Assembly (NCBI GenBank): GCA_012103255.1
Contig: WLXD01000002.1
Span: 62,001 to 126,000 of the forward strand
DNA from: Acidobacteriota bacterium
GTDB taxonomy: Bacteria; Acidobacteriota; UBA890; WLXD01
DNA: 64,000 nt
Reading direction: 5' to 3'
The translations under genes were made by a program, and so were the position numbers. Below, piece after piece: positions 54,660 through 63,840 of this stretch. The notes under the pieces were generated by a model that was not told the origin of the DNA, did not search any database, and worked only from the letters and a program-made list of their open reading frames with translations. The stretch's first letter is position 1. The number at the start of each line of letters is the position of its first letter.

Positions 54660-55412
54660 TCAAGCATCTTCGCGGTCGCTTTTCTGCGCTAAACATCGTT
54701 CCACGAATCGTGTCTCGCTGGCGCTAAGCTCCACATCAGGCAGCAGATCGGGTCGACGGTCGACTGTGATCCTCAGAGCCTGCTCACGACGCCACTCCGC
54801 GATCCGCCCATGATCGCCAGATCGAAGCACCTCTGGCACTCGCCAATCTCTGAATTGAGCGGGCCGCGTGTAGTGCGGGTGATCGAGTGCGCCTTCCACA
54901 AACGAGTCGAGCTGAGCCGATGTGGGATCCCCGAGAACCGTAGGAACGAGCCGCAAGACCGTCTCGATCAGAACCATCGCCGGGATTTCCCCGCCGGTCA
55001 GCACGTAGTCGCCGATCGAGACTTCCCGGTCGACCGCGTGATCGCGCACGCGCTGGTCGACCCCTTCGTAGCGGCCGCACACCATCGTCAGCTGGGGTTG
55101 GACGGCAAGTTCCTTCGCCAGCTGGTGGGTTAGTCGTTCCCCCTGCGGGGACAGGAATATCACGGGTCCGGAGGTCTCAACTGAAGCCTCGACCGCTTCA
55201 ATGGCCCGCACGAGGGGCTCTGGCTTGAATACCATCCCGGCTCCGCCACCAAATGGCTCGTCATCCACTTGCCAATGCGGAGGGTCGGCGTACTCGCGCA
55301 CATCATGCGAATGCAGCTCCGCGAGACCGCGATCCAGCGCCTTTCCGATAACCCCGTGGGCGAGGGGTCCAGGAAACATCTCGGGGAAGATCGTCAAAAC
55401 GTCAAACCGCAC
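54660..55412 (-). CDS. trmD: tRNA (guanine-N1)-methyltransferase TrmD
   Basis: TrmD methylates G37 next to the anticodon and prevents frameshifting. The 250-residue product has the start FDVLTIFPEMFPGPL, the trefoil-knot SAM site DYVLTGGEIPAMVLIETVLRL (in part), MVCGRYEGVDQRV, and DHPHYTRPAQFRDWRVPEVL. It begins 2 bases after rimM, so the two are translated together. Length is normal. Confidence 0.97.
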   Translation of the reverse strand: MRFDVLTIFPEMFPGPLAHGVIGKALDRGLAELHSHDVREYADPPHWQVDDEPFGGGAGMVFKPEPLVRAIEAVEASVETSGPVIFLSPQGERLTHQLAKELAVQPQLTMVCGRYEGVDQRVRDHAVDREVSIGDYVLTGGEIPAMVLIETVLRLVPTVLGDPTSAQLDSFVEGALDHPHYTRPAQFRDWRVPEVLRSGDHGRIAEWRREQALRITVDRRPDLLPDVELSASETRFVERCLAQKSDREDA

Positions 55413-55414
55413 GA

Positions 55415-55951
55415 TCAGTCTCCGCCGCCGACTGTGTCCGCCGTGGATGCGGGATGCTCCATCAGCCCGTCCGGCAACTCCAGGCCCAGCACGCGAGACT
55501 CGTGATCGATATCAACCAGCCACTCGCGAACCATCGGGATCAGTGTCTGACTCTGGTCATCAAGGACGATGTAGTCGTGTGGACTGCCTGCAAGCACAGC
55601 GGCGACGCGACCTATGCTCGCCCCCTCGGCGAGCACGGACCATCCCACGAGATCGTCGGCGTACCACTCGCTGGCCTCCAACGCCGCGAGCGCTTCGCGC
55701 TCTACAGTGAGTTCAGCGCCGCGCAGACTCTCCGCCGCAGTGCGATCTACCACCTTCTCCAATCGGACGAGAAGTCGACCCTGGTGCGGGCGGCTCCCGA
55801 CGAGAGAATGCGACTCCCCGCCAACATGGAGAGCCGCATTTTCTTCGAGGCCGGAAAGAGTATCGCCGTAGACCTCGATCACGAGTTCGCCACGTATTCC
55901 GTGAGGCTTCACCACACGTCCTATCGAGACGAACTCGGTGTTCGAAGTCAT
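55415..55951 (-). CDS. rimM: 16S rRNA processing protein RimM
   Basis: RimM binds S19 and helps mature the 30S head. The 178-residue product has the N-terminal beta-barrel (IGRVVKPHGIRGELVIEVYGD) and a C-terminal PRC barrel with DDLVGWSVLAEGASIGRVAAV and SQTLIPMVREWLVDIDHESR. It is 4 bases after the KH-domain gene and 2 bases before trmD. Confidence 0.95.
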   Translation of the reverse strand: MTSNTEFVSIGRVVKPHGIRGELVIEVYGDTLSGLEENAALHVGGESHSLVGSRPHQGRLLVRLEKVVDRTAAESLRGAELTVEREALAALEASEWYADDLVGWSVLAEGASIGRVAAVLAGSPHDYIVLDDQSQTLIPMVREWLVDIDHESRVLGLELPDGLMEHPASTADTVGGGD

Positions 55952-55955
55952 CCGG

Positions 55956-56192
55956 CTACTCGAGAATCTCGAGTACCGCGCGCTTCTGGTTCTTGGTTCC
56001 CGCCGCGGCGAGAAGCGTTCGCATGGCGCGTGCGGTGCGTCCCTGCTTGCCGATCACCTTGCCCAGGTCATCTGACGCAACCCGCAATTCGAGAACTGTG
56101 GTCTGCTCGCCGAGCACTTCCGTGACCTGAACGTCGTCAGGGCTGTCCACGAGAGTACGGGCGATCTCTTCGATTAAGGCTTTGAGATCCAT
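55956..56192 (-). CDS. khpA: KH-domain RNA-binding protein KhpA
   Basis: The 78-residue protein is a single type-II KH domain with the nucleic-acid-binding loop [16 protein letters not shown], whose GKQG is the GxxG step. KhpA proteins bind sRNAs and mRNAs and act with KhpB. The position between rpsP and rimM is diagnostic for this family. It starts 63 bases after rpsP. Confidence 0.94.
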   Translation of the reverse strand: MDLKALIEEIARTLVDSPDDVQVTEVLGEQTTVLELRVASDDLGKVIGKQGRTARAMRTLLAAAGTKNQKRAVLEILE

Positions 56193-56255
56193 CGACTGCT
56201 ACCTCCGATCAGACTGAGTCGCTCACGTTTCGTTGCAGAAACGTGGCAGCAGTCG

Positions 56256-56651
56256 TTACTCTTCTTCGCCGCCATCGGAATCGCCCTCTGCGGCCGATTC
56301 CTCAACTTCACCGGCGCCATCTTCAGCGGCCTCAACTTCGGCTGCGGCCTCAACAGCCTCTTCGACCGGCGCCTCAGACACGGGCGCCGCAGCGGCCTTC
56401 TCAGCCGGAACACCGCCGCCTTGCACCATCTTGTATAGCGACCGGACGGTGTCCGACATCTGAGCGCCCAGGGCCACCCAGTGATCCGTGCGTTCCATAT
56501 CGAGGTTCAATTCAGCCGGTTGGCTACGCGGATGATAGTGACCAAGAATCTCGAGGAATCGCCCATCGCGGCTCGAAGTTCGGTCTGTCACAACGACGCG
56601 GTAGTGGGCGTCCTTCTTGGCGCCGGTGCGGCGCAAACGAATCGCAAGCAT
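56256..56651 (-). CDS. rpsP: 30S ribosomal protein S16 with a long acidic tail
   Basis: Residues 1-80 are ordinary S16 (IRLRRTGAKKDAHYRVVV, FLEILGHYHPRSQP, WVALGAQMSDTVRSLYKM). They are followed by about 50 residues made almost only of Ala, Glu, Val, Gly and Asp (for example APVSEAPVEEAVEAAAEVEA), ending GGEEE. Tail extensions occur in S16 of some phyla, but this one is notably acidic for an RNA-binding protein. It heads the rpsP-khpA-rimM-trmD-rplS set and follows the frameshifted ffh by 38 bases. Confidence 0.96.
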   Translation of the reverse strand: MLAIRLRRTGAKKDAHYRVVVTDRTSSRDGRFLEILGHYHPRSQPAELNLDMERTDHWVALGAQMSDTVRSLYKMVQGGGVPAEKAAAAPVSEAPVEEAVEAAAEVEAAEDGAGEVEESAAEGDSDGGEEE

Positions 56652-56689
56652 TGCTGCTTCTCCTGTGTAAAGGCCGGATTCAACGTGAA

Positions 56690-58019
56690 TCAGAAGCCCG
56701 GTAGATTTGCCCAGGGAGCATTTCTCCGGCCTTTCTTGTTGAGCTTCTTCATGAGTTTTCTGGACTGGGCAAAACGCTTCAATAGTCGGTTAACTTCCTG
56801 CACGCTCGTGCCGCTTCCGGCAGCGATGCGTTTGCGCCGGCTCCCATTGATGAGCTTGGGGTTGCGGCGCTCCACGAGCGTCATGGAATCGATGATCGCC
56901 TGAATTCTGGTGAGTTCGGCGTCATCTGGGGCCATCTGAGCCAAGCCTGGCGCCGAATTTGCCCCGGGCATCAACTCCATCAGCTTGGAGAGGGAGCCCA
57001 TCTTGCGAATCTGTTTGAGCTGGGACTGAAAGTCCTCAAGGGTAAGGTCGCCCCGCCGGGCTCTCTTTTCAAGCCCTTCTGCGTCTTCAACCGCAACTTG
57101 ATCCTGAACCTTTTCGATCAGGGTGAGGACGTCACCCATGCCCAGAATGCGTCCGGCGATGCGATCAGGGTGGAATACCTCAAAATCCCCGACCTTTTCA
57201 CCCACGCCCGCGAAGTAGATTGGCTTCCCAGTGACCGCAGCCACCGAAAGCGCCGCGCCACCACGCGAGTCACCGTCGAGCTTGGTGAGAATGTGCCCAT
57301 CCACGGGAAGGGCTTCCGCGAAAGCGGAGGCGGCCTGAACCGCATCCTGACCGACCATTGAATCGCATACGTAGAGAACGATCTCCGGGCTCACCGCGGC
57401 CGCCACCTGCTGGACCTCGGCCATCATCGCGGTCGATGTGCAGGCGCCCAGCCGTGTCCACCAGGACGACGTCGTCACCTCGACGGCGCGCCTCCTGAAC
57501 AGCATCCCGCGCTCTGACCACTGGATCATCGCTGTCAGAGGCCCATACGGGGAGCCCAGTCGATTCACCCAGCGTCGCGAGCTGCTCGCGGGCCGCGGGA
57601 CGGTGAACGTCCACGCTTACCAACATCGGCGAGCGACCTTGTCCACGGAGCATGTTGCCGAGCTTGCCGACCGTGGTCGTCTTCCCGGCGCCCTGCAAAC
57701 CGACGATCAGGACAACGTGTGGGGCGGGTCCGGAGAAGCGAAGATCCTGGCGTTCTCCGCCGAGAACGGCCACCAGCTCCTCGTTGACGATCTTGATGAC
57801 CTGCTGGCCCGGCGTAAGCGACCGCGCGACTTCCTCGCCGAGCGCCTTCTCCTTTACTGCGGCAAGGAAGTCCTTGACGACGCCAAAGTGGACGTCAGCT
57901 TCGAGTAGCGCCAGTCGCAACTCCCGCGCGACTTCGCCAAAACTAGCTTCGTCGACCTTCGCACTGCCACGGAGCTTGCGCAGCGTGGTCTGAAGTCTGC
58001 CGGTGAGCTGCTCAAACAT
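56690..58019 (-). pseudogene. ffh: ffh, signal recognition particle GTPase, interrupted by a frameshift
   Basis: Ffh (SRP54) binds signal peptides and 4.5S RNA for membrane targeting. From ATG 58019 the frame gives the N and G domains: GLQGAGKTTTVGKLGNML, DVHRPAARE and DTAGRLHID (to residue 196, base 57432). Then only 4 bases (CGCG, 57431-57428) stand where the family has two codons before MMAEVQQV, which continues in the next frame and runs through TKLDGDSRGGAALS, GVGEKVGDFE and a complete M domain (RIAAGSGTSVQEVNRLLKRF, in part) to 56690. Both halves are well conserved, and the region between them is 443 codons long, so the break is a +1/-2 shift: recent mutation, sequencing error or recoding. 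No slippery heptamer is visible. ftsY downstream is intact. Confidence 0.9.
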
Positions 58020-58030
58020 TGGGTACCGCC

Positions 58031-59233
58031 TCAGACCGAATCGAGCTGGTGGCCGAGTTTGTCCTTCTTCGTCTTCAGATAGCGCCGCGTCGTATCCGAC
58101 GCGGGGATCTCGATCGGGAGGCGCTCCACGATCTCGAGCCCATAGCCGGAGAGGCCGACGAACTTCCGCGGGTTATTGGTCATCAGCCGAAGTTCCCGAA
58201 CTCCAAGGTCCGTCAACATCTGCGCGCCGATTCCGTACTCACGCTGATCCGCCTGGAATCCCAGAGCCTCATTGGCCTCCACGGTATCGGCTCCACCGTC
58301 CTGCAGCTCATAGGCGCGGAGTTTGTTATGCAGGCCGATGCCGCGCCCCTCCTGGCGCAAGTACAGCAGCACTCCCCGCCCCTCTTCACCGATGTATTCC
58401 AGTGAACGCTCCAGCTGTTGTCCGCAGTCGCAACGGGCGGAACCGAAGACGTCGCCGGTGAGGCACTCTGAATGAACTCGCAAGAGCACGGGCTCGTCTG
58501 TATTCACGTCTCCCATCACCAGGGCGACGTGCTCCTTGCCATCGAGTTCGTTCTCGTAGGCAAAGATCTTGAAGTCGCCGTGACGGGTAGGTAGATCGGG
58601 TGATGCGACTCTGCGCACGAAGCGTTCCGTTCGGAGGCGATATTTGATCAGATCCGCGATCGCGATGACCTTGATGTCGTGCTTCTCGGCGAAGATCTCG
58701 AGATCGGGCAGTCGGGCCATCGTGCCGTCTTCGTTCATTACCTCGCAGATCACGGCGGCCGGATACAGGCCCGCAATGCGCGCAAGATCGACACCGGCCT
58801 CGGTCTGCCCGGCGCGCTGCAGTACGCCACCCTCGGCGGCACGTAGCGGGAACATGTGTCCTGGTCTCGCGAGATCCACCGGAGTAGTCGCCGGATCGAT
58901 GGCGGTGAGCACCGTTGCGGCCCGATCGGCGGCTGAGATCCCGGTCGACACCGCATGCGTGGCCTCGATCGAAACACAGAACGCGGTGGAGAACTTCGAT
59001 GAGTTCTCCGAGACCATCAGTGGGATCTCGAGTTCGTCGAGCTTCTCCTGCGTCATCGGAAGGCAAATGAGGCCGCGACCGTGGGTCGCCATGAAGTTGA
59101 TCACTTCGGGCGTGATCTTCTCGGCCGCGATAGTCAGGTCGCCCTCGTTCTCGCGATCTTCGTCATCCACAACGATGACCATGCGGCCGGCCCTGATATC
59201 GGCGACCGCGTCCTCAATCTTCGCAAGCGGCAT
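58031..59233 (-). CDS. ribBA: Bifunctional DHBP synthase / GTP cyclohydrolase II
   Basis: The 400-residue fusion makes both riboflavin precursors. The first half is the 3,4-dihydroxy-2-butanone-4-phosphate synthase with [16 protein letters not shown] and [22 protein letters not shown]; the second half is GTP cyclohydrolase II with the zinc cysteines in [21 protein letters not shown] and the GTP-site [20 protein letters not shown]. It is 2 bases downstream of the ribE gene and 11 bases upstream of ffh. No ribH was found nearby. Confidence 0.97.
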   Translation of the reverse strand: MPLAKIEDAVADIRAGRMVIVVDDEDRENEGDLTIAAEKITPEVINFMATHGRGLICLPMTQEKLDELEIPLMVSENSSKFSTAFCVSIEATHAVSTGISAADRAATVLTAIDPATTPVDLARPGHMFPLRAAEGGVLQRAGQTEAGVDLARIAGLYPAAVICEVMNEDGTMARLPDLEIFAEKHDIKVIAIADLIKYRLRTERFVRRVASPDLPTRHGDFKIFAYENELDGKEHVALVMGDVNTDEPVLLRVHSECLTGDVFGSARCDCGQQLERSLEYIGEEGRGVLLYLRQEGRGIGLHNKLRAYELQDGGADTVEANEALGFQADQREYGIGAQMLTDLGVRELRLMTNNPRKFVGLSGYGLEIVERLPIEIPASDTTRRYLKTKKDKLGHQLDSV

Positions 59234-59235
59234 GG

Positions 59236-59862
59236 CTACCTCGGTTCGGTGGAATCGTCGCCGGAACCCGGCAGGTGCGGGGCGACGAAACGCGCCACAT
59301 ATTTCCCAAGAATGTCGACTTCCAGATTCAGGCTGGTCGCGCGATCCGGGTTCAACAGATTCGTTCGTTCAAGAGTGTGCGGAACGAGTTGCACGTCGAA
59401 GCCGTCGGTCTCCATCGAGGCGACGGTCAAGGAAACTCCGTTCACGGCAACCGATCCCTTCTCAACAAGATACGGCAAGTGAGCGGTCGGCACTCGCACT
59501 CGGAAACGGACGAAGTCGTCTTCTTGGGTAGTCTCACCAGCCTCGCAAATCGCGTCCACATGTCCTTGCACGAAGTGGCCACCCAGCGGGTCGCCAGCGC
59601 GCAGGGGACGCTCGAGGTTCACGGGTGTCCCGGCCCTGTACTCGCCCATGTTGGTGCGCGACAGTGTCTCCGGCGACACATCGGCGCTGAATGCTCCCGA
59701 ATCGATCTCCAAAGCCGTGAGGCAAACACCGTCGACGGCTATCGATGCGCCCTCGCCAAGCCCCTGGGTCAACGCCCCAGCCTCGATACGGAGCCGCACG
59801 CCGCCCGGCATAGGCGCCACAGCTAGAATTGTGCCCACCGCTTCGACGAGTCCGGTAAACAT
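59236..59862 (-). CDS. ribE: Riboflavin synthase, alpha chain
   Basis: This enzyme dismutates two lumazines into riboflavin. The 208-residue product shows the two homologous barrels: [12 protein letters not shown] with [12 protein letters not shown] in the first and [12 protein letters not shown] and [11 protein letters not shown] in the second. Its ATG is 39 bases after ribD and its end is 2 bases before ribBA, so ribD-ribE-ribBA form one operon. It is slightly shorter than many homologues but complete. Confidence 0.95.
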   Translation of the reverse strand: MFTGLVEAVGTILAVAPMPGGVRLRIEAGALTQGLGEGASIAVDGVCLTALEIDSGAFSADVSPETLSRTNMGEYRAGTPVNLERPLRAGDPLGGHFVQGHVDAICEAGETTQEDDFVRFRVRVPTAHLPYLVEKGSVAVNGVSLTVASMETDGFDVQLVPHTLERTNLLNPDRATSLNLEVDILGKYVARFVAPHLPGSGDDSTEPR

Positions 59863-59901
59863 CGGGCATCCCTCATGCGGAGACTCGCCGAACGCCGGGC
59901 G

Positions 59902-61032
59902 CTAGCGACCGGGACGCGGGAGCCGCAGATAGCCTTCTATGACCCGATCAGCACCAAACTGGCGGTGCTCCGGTCGCATCAGGCGCGGCGCGGCGCCGAG
60001 CTCGGCGGTCCCCTCACCGCCCCACAGCTGAGGCGCAGCGCGACCGCCGATAAGAATCGGCGCGTAGAACAAAACAACGCGGTCAATTATACCAGCGTCG
60101 AAAGCCGTCGTTAGTAGCGCGCCGCCGCCTTCCACCAGGCACGTGCTGACGCCGAGGCCAGTCAATTTGCGCAGGGCCTCGCGCAGATCGACCCGACCGT
60201 GCGCGTCTACGCCAGTCACCAGAATCTGCGCCCCGGCATCCTCCAGTTGGGTCACGCGAGCAGGCGGGGCCGCATCAGTGGTGATGATCACGACGTCGCC
60301 CTGCTCTACCTCGAATACCTTTGCCGTGGGCGGCGTACGCAGCTTCGTATCCACCACCGCTCGATATCGGGGCCTGGTGGCATCGCCGGTTCTCGCATCG
60401 AGACTCGGATCATCCGCCAGCACCGTGCCGATACCAACCATGACCACGTCGTGGGAAGCGCGGACCTCGTGCGCGTACTGACGCGACTCCGGGCCTGTGA
60501 TCCATTGGGACTGTCGCAATCGTGTCGCGAGTCGTGCATCCAGGGAAAGCGCTGCTTTCCCCGTCACGCAGACCCGGCCCTCAGTCTTGACCGTCAGATA
60601 ACCCGCGTTGAGTGCCACGGCATCGTCTACGAGACCGCCCGCAGCCACGTCGATTCCCGCCTCTTCGAGCGCCGCAAAGCCGCGGCCCGCGACGCGCTCG
60701 TCAGGATCCACGTGGCACGCAACGACACGGGTCACACCAGCTTCGATCACCGCGTCGGTGCACGGCGGCGTCTGCCCCTGGTGGCAGCAAGGTTCCACGT
60801 TCACATAGAGAGTGGCATCGCGAGCTTGTTGTCCGGCTTGCTCAAGTGCATGCCGCTCCGCGTGAGGTTCCCCACAGCGACGGTGATAGCCTCGGCCCAC
60901 AACGGTTCCATCTCGCGTCACGACCAATGCCCCAACCATCGGATTGGGACTCGTCTGGCCCTTCGCCGTCGCGGCCAAATCGAGACACTCGCGCAGCCGC
61001 TGCTCGTCGGCTTCGGTGATCTTGCTTGCCAT
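59902..61032 (-). CDS. ribD: Bifunctional riboflavin deaminase/reductase RibD
   Basis: RibD performs two steps from the GTP cyclohydrolase II product. The 376-residue protein has an N-terminal deaminase domain with the zinc motif CGEPHAERHALEQAG and NVEPCCHQGQTPPCTDAVI, and a C-terminal DHFR-like reductase with VDTKLRTPP and LVEGGGALLTTAFDAG. Length is typical. It follows ftsY after 11 bases and starts the rib genes of this run. Confidence 0.96.
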   Translation of the reverse strand: MASKITEADEQRLRECLDLAATAKGQTSPNPMVGALVVTRDGTVVGRGYHRRCGEPHAERHALEQAGQQARDATLYVNVEPCCHQGQTPPCTDAVIEAGVTRVVACHVDPDERVAGRGFAALEEAGIDVAAGGLVDDAVALNAGYLTVKTEGRVCVTGKAALSLDARLATRLRQSQWITGPESRQYAHEVRASHDVVMVGIGTVLADDPSLDARTGDATRPRYRAVVDTKLRTPPTAKVFEVEQGDVVIITTDAAPPARVTQLEDAGAQILVTGVDAHGRVDLREALRKLTGLGVSTCLVEGGGALLTTAFDAGIIDRVVLFYAPILIGGRAAPQLWGGEGTAELGAAPRLMRPEHRQFGADRVIEGYLRLPRPGR

Positions 61033-61043
61033 CGTCTCCCGCG

Positions 61044-61934
61044 CTACTTCGTCGCGATTCCCAGCAGGCCGTGAACGTACTCCGTCGCGTCGAACGACGC
61101 CAGATCTGTATCACCCTCGCCGGTACCGACGAAGTGAATAGGCAGGCCAACCTGCCGAGCGATCGTCAGCGCCACGCCGCCGCGCGCCGTTCCGTCGAGC
61201 TTGGTAAGAATGATGCCCGTCACGCCGGCCGAGCGCAGAAACTCTTCCGCCTGCCGCAGACCGTTCTGTCCGGTGGTGCCATCGAGAACTAGCAAGACTT
61301 CGTGTGGTGCATCCGGGATGACCTTCTGAGTCACCCGTCGGATCTTCTCCAACTCTTGCATGAGGTTGCCCTGCGTATGCAGCCGGCCCGCTGTATCAAT
61401 GAGAATCCTGTCGACGCCACGCGCGAGCCCTGCCTGACACGCATCGAAGGCGACGGCAGCCGGGTCGCCGCCGTCATCCTGTGCGACCAACTCGACGCCG
61501 ACGCGATCCGCCCACATTCGTAGTTGATCCACCGCGGCCGCGCGGAACGTGTCTGCAGCCGCGAGCAGAACTCTCTCGCCGCCGGCCGAATGGAAGCGCG
61601 CCAATTTCGCCACACTCGTGGTCTTACCCGATCCGTTCACGCCGACCACAAGAACGACACGGGGGCCACTCACTTCCGGGGGAGTCGTTTCAACATCCGA
61701 CAGCATGGCGACCATTTCAGCCGCCAGCGCGGGAACCGCTTCCGAGTCGGAGGCACGCTCGACTACGGCGATGAGCGCGGCTGTCGTGGTCGGGCCGACG
61801 TCTGCCGCGAGCAGAGCGGCCTCTAGTTCCTCGATTGTCTCGGAGTCGGGGCGGCGCCCCGGTACCAGAGCCGAGAGCGCCCCACTGAGTCGATCGCGAC
61901 TCCGGGACAGGGCCCGCAGAAATCTGTTCGCCAA
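61044..61934 (-). CDS. ftsY: Signal recognition particle receptor FtsY
   Basis: FtsY docks SRP-ribosome complexes at the membrane. The 296-residue product has the N and G domains: VVGVNGSGKTTSVAKLARF, ADTFRAAAVDQLRMW, DTAGRLHTQGNLMQEL, TKLDGTARGGVALT and GTGEGDTDLASFDATEYV. The N-terminus lacks the long acidic A domain of Escherichia coli, as in many phyla. It starts with TTG 15 bases after the TPR gene stop. It lies upstream of ffh, its partner, which is frameshifted. Confidence 0.95.
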   Translation of the reverse strand: MANRFLRALSRSRDRLSGALSALVPGRRPDSETIEELEAALLAADVGPTTTAALIAVVERASDSEAVPALAAEMVAMLSDVETTPPEVSGPRVVLVVGVNGSGKTTSVAKLARFHSAGGERVLLAAADTFRAAAVDQLRMWADRVGVELVAQDDGGDPAAVAFDACQAGLARGVDRILIDTAGRLHTQGNLMQELEKIRRVTQKVIPDAPHEVLLVLDGTTGQNGLRQAEEFLRSAGVTGIILTKLDGTARGGVALTIARQVGLPIHFVGTGEGDTDLASFDATEYVHGLLGIATK

Positions 61935-61948
61935 AGCCCTGTTACGTC

Positions 61949-62755
61949 CTAGTTCGACTCGCTCGGCAGACTCTCGAGCGTAGAGAGGGCATCGCGACTG
62001 AGTTCGGTGCCAGGAGCGAGTCGGAGGACCCGACTCAGGTGATCCCGCGCCTGGCCGAACTCACCGAGATCCCGATATGCAAGCCCGGTCAAGTATGAAC
62101 CACGCGGATCGGGAGGAAGAACTTCCAACCGCTCGAGTGCACCCAACGCTTCCTGGGGGCGTCCGGTCTTCACCAACCCCTCAGCCAGACTCAGGTTGAT
62201 CAGTGAGAACAGTGGGTCACTCGAAGGGATGCTCACGCGGGCTGCCGCACTCAACTCGCGGACGGCTTGCTCATGCTCACCGGTTTGCATGAGAACGTTT
62301 CCGAGATTCACCTGCACGCGCGCACGGGAAATATTGGGATACGCCGGGTCAGCCAGAGCTTTGCGGTATTCGGCGATCGAGGCGTCGAAATTCCCGCGAC
62401 GCGCCCAGTAGACGCCGAACCAGTTGTGAACTTCTGTGAGCTGGGGATTGATCTCGAGGGCCCGGTGAAACTCGCCTTCGGCGGCGATGTCCTCCCCCAT
62501 CTGCGTGTAAACGACCCCGAGCCACATCCGCGTCTCGGCATTGTCTGGGTAGATCTCGAGTGCCTTCCGCAAAGCCTCCAGAGCGTTGCGCGTCTGGTTC
62601 GTCGCGATGAAGCGCACACCCAATTGCTGCAACTCTATCGGGTCGTCAGAATTCGCGACCAGCGGGTCCGTCTGCTGTGCCCAGGCGAGCCCGGGAACGC
62701 CGAGCGCGCACACTAGTGCGGCTGTGGCACAAAGCCTTCGCATATCCACCCCCAT
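61949..62755 (-). CDS. Exported TPR-repeat protein
   Basis: A signal peptide (about 8-26, ending LAWAQQ) precedes about 240 residues of tetratricopeptide repeats: EALRKALEIYPDNAETRMWL, EFHRALEINPQLTEVHNWFG and so on. The proteins of this type act as scaffolds for periplasmic complexes. Start sites are uncertain: ATG 62755 (AGGA 6 bases upstream), ATG 62743, or GTG 62809 overlapping the gpsA stop as GTGA. It follows gpsA by 50 bases and precedes ftsY. No specific function can be given. Confidence 0.85.
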   Translation of the reverse strand: MGVDMRRLCATAALVCALGVPGLAWAQQTDPLVANSDDPIELQQLGVRFIATNQTRNALEALRKALEIYPDNAETRMWLGVVYTQMGEDIAAEGEFHRALEINPQLTEVHNWFGVYWARRGNFDASIAEYRKALADPAYPNISRARVQVNLGNVLMQTGEHEQAVRELSAAARVSIPSSDPLFSLINLSLAEGLVKTGRPQEALGALERLEVLPPDPRGSYLTGLAYRDLGEFGQARDHLSRVLRLAPGTELSRDALSTLESLPSESN

Positions 62756-62805
62756 TCGGGTTCCTGCGCCCCCCAACACAAGAAATCGTAGCACGGTCGG
62801 AAGTA

Positions 62806-63840
62806 TCACTCTTCGGCCAACGCGCGTGACAACAACTTCTCGATTCCCGTCCGAGGGTCCAATCCCTCGTAGAGAACAGCATGGACACCGCGCGAGATCG
62901 GCATGTCCACGCCATGCCGTTGGGCGAGTTCGAAGGCCGACCGCGTGGTCACGGCGCCTTCCGCGACCATCGTCATCGCGGCAGTGATCTCTTCGAGCGA
63001 CTTTCCTTCCGCGATCTCGACGCCGAGCGACCGGTTGCGGCTCAACGGGCCCGTGCAGGTAAGGACCAGGTCCCCAAGCCCGGCCAGGCCCATCAAGGTG
63101 TCAGCTCTTGCTCCACAAGAAACGGCCAGGACGCTCATTTCCTTGAGGCCGCGACTGATCAACGCCGCCTGCGTATTCGAACCGAATCCGAGCCCATCCA
63201 CGATCCCCGCAGCGATCGCAATGATGTTCTTCAGTGCCCCACCCATCTCCACTCCGACCAGGTCGTCGCTGCGGTACACCCGCAGGGCTCCAGCGCTGAG
63301 CGCCCTCTGGATGTCGTGGGCACATTCCGCGTCATCGCAAGCAAGGGTCACCGCGGTTGGATGGCCTGCCGCCAGCTCCACAGCGAACGACGGGCCCGAC
63401 AAGGACGAGACGGAACCGACGTGCTCTAGAGTCTCCCCAAGGACAACGCTCATCCGCGCGCCCGTGTGTTCCTCGATTCCTTTGGACGCCGAGATCATGT
63501 GGCATCCGGCCGGCACTTCCTCACGAAGATCACGCCACAGGGCCCGCGTATGCCGCGACGGAATCGCACTGACCACGAGCTGGGCTTCTTTCAACGCTTC
63601 GCCCGAATCGGCAGTGAGAGCGACAGTTGGCGGCAGCTCTGCCCCCGGGAGGTAGTCAACGTTGCGCCGCGAACCATCCATGGCGCGCATTCGGGAAGCG
63701 TCGCGCCCCCACAGCGTCACCGAGTGACCGGCTCGTGCACAGTGCAAGGCCAGCGCAGTGCCCCACGATCCGGCGCCAAAAACCGCCACGCGTCTGGCTT
63801 GCTGAGCCGGTGTTGCGTAGCGCTCGCCCTCAATGTGCAC
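62806..63840 (-). CDS. gpsA: Glycerol-3-phosphate dehydrogenase [NAD(P)+]
   Basis: GpsA supplies glycerol-3-phosphate for phospholipid synthesis. From GTG 63840, with GGAGG six bases upstream, the 344-residue product has the Rossmann loop VFGAGSWGTALALHCARAG, SLSGPSFAVELAAGHPTAVT, the catalytic-lysine region GVEMGGALKNIIAIAAGI, and GLAGLGDLVLTCTGPLSRNR. A longer in-frame reading from 63918 is in the plsY gene. It overlaps plsY by 11 bases; PlsY uses its product, so the two form a phospholipid pair. Confidence 0.96.
   Translation of the reverse strand: MHIEGERYATPAQQARRVAVFGAGSWGTALALHCARAGHSVTLWGRDASRMRAMDGSRRNVDYLPGAELPPTVALTADSGEALKEAQLVVSAIPSRHTRALWRDLREEVPAGCHMISASKGIEEHTGARMSVVLGETLEHVGSVSSLSGPSFAVELAAGHPTAVTLACDDAECAHDIQRALSAGALRVYRSDDLVGVEMGGALKNIIAIAAGIVDGLGFGSNTQAALISRGLKEMSVLAVSCGARADTLMGLAGLGDLVLTCTGPLSRNRSLGVEIAEGKSLEEITAAMTMVAEGAVTTRSAFELAQRHGVDMPISRGVHAVLYEGLDPRTGIEKLLSRALAEE

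Noticed and set aside
57422-57440. Programmed frameshift in ffh with a slippery site
   Set aside because: No repeated-base heptamer or strong downstream hairpin is visible at the junction, so recoding is listed only as one option.
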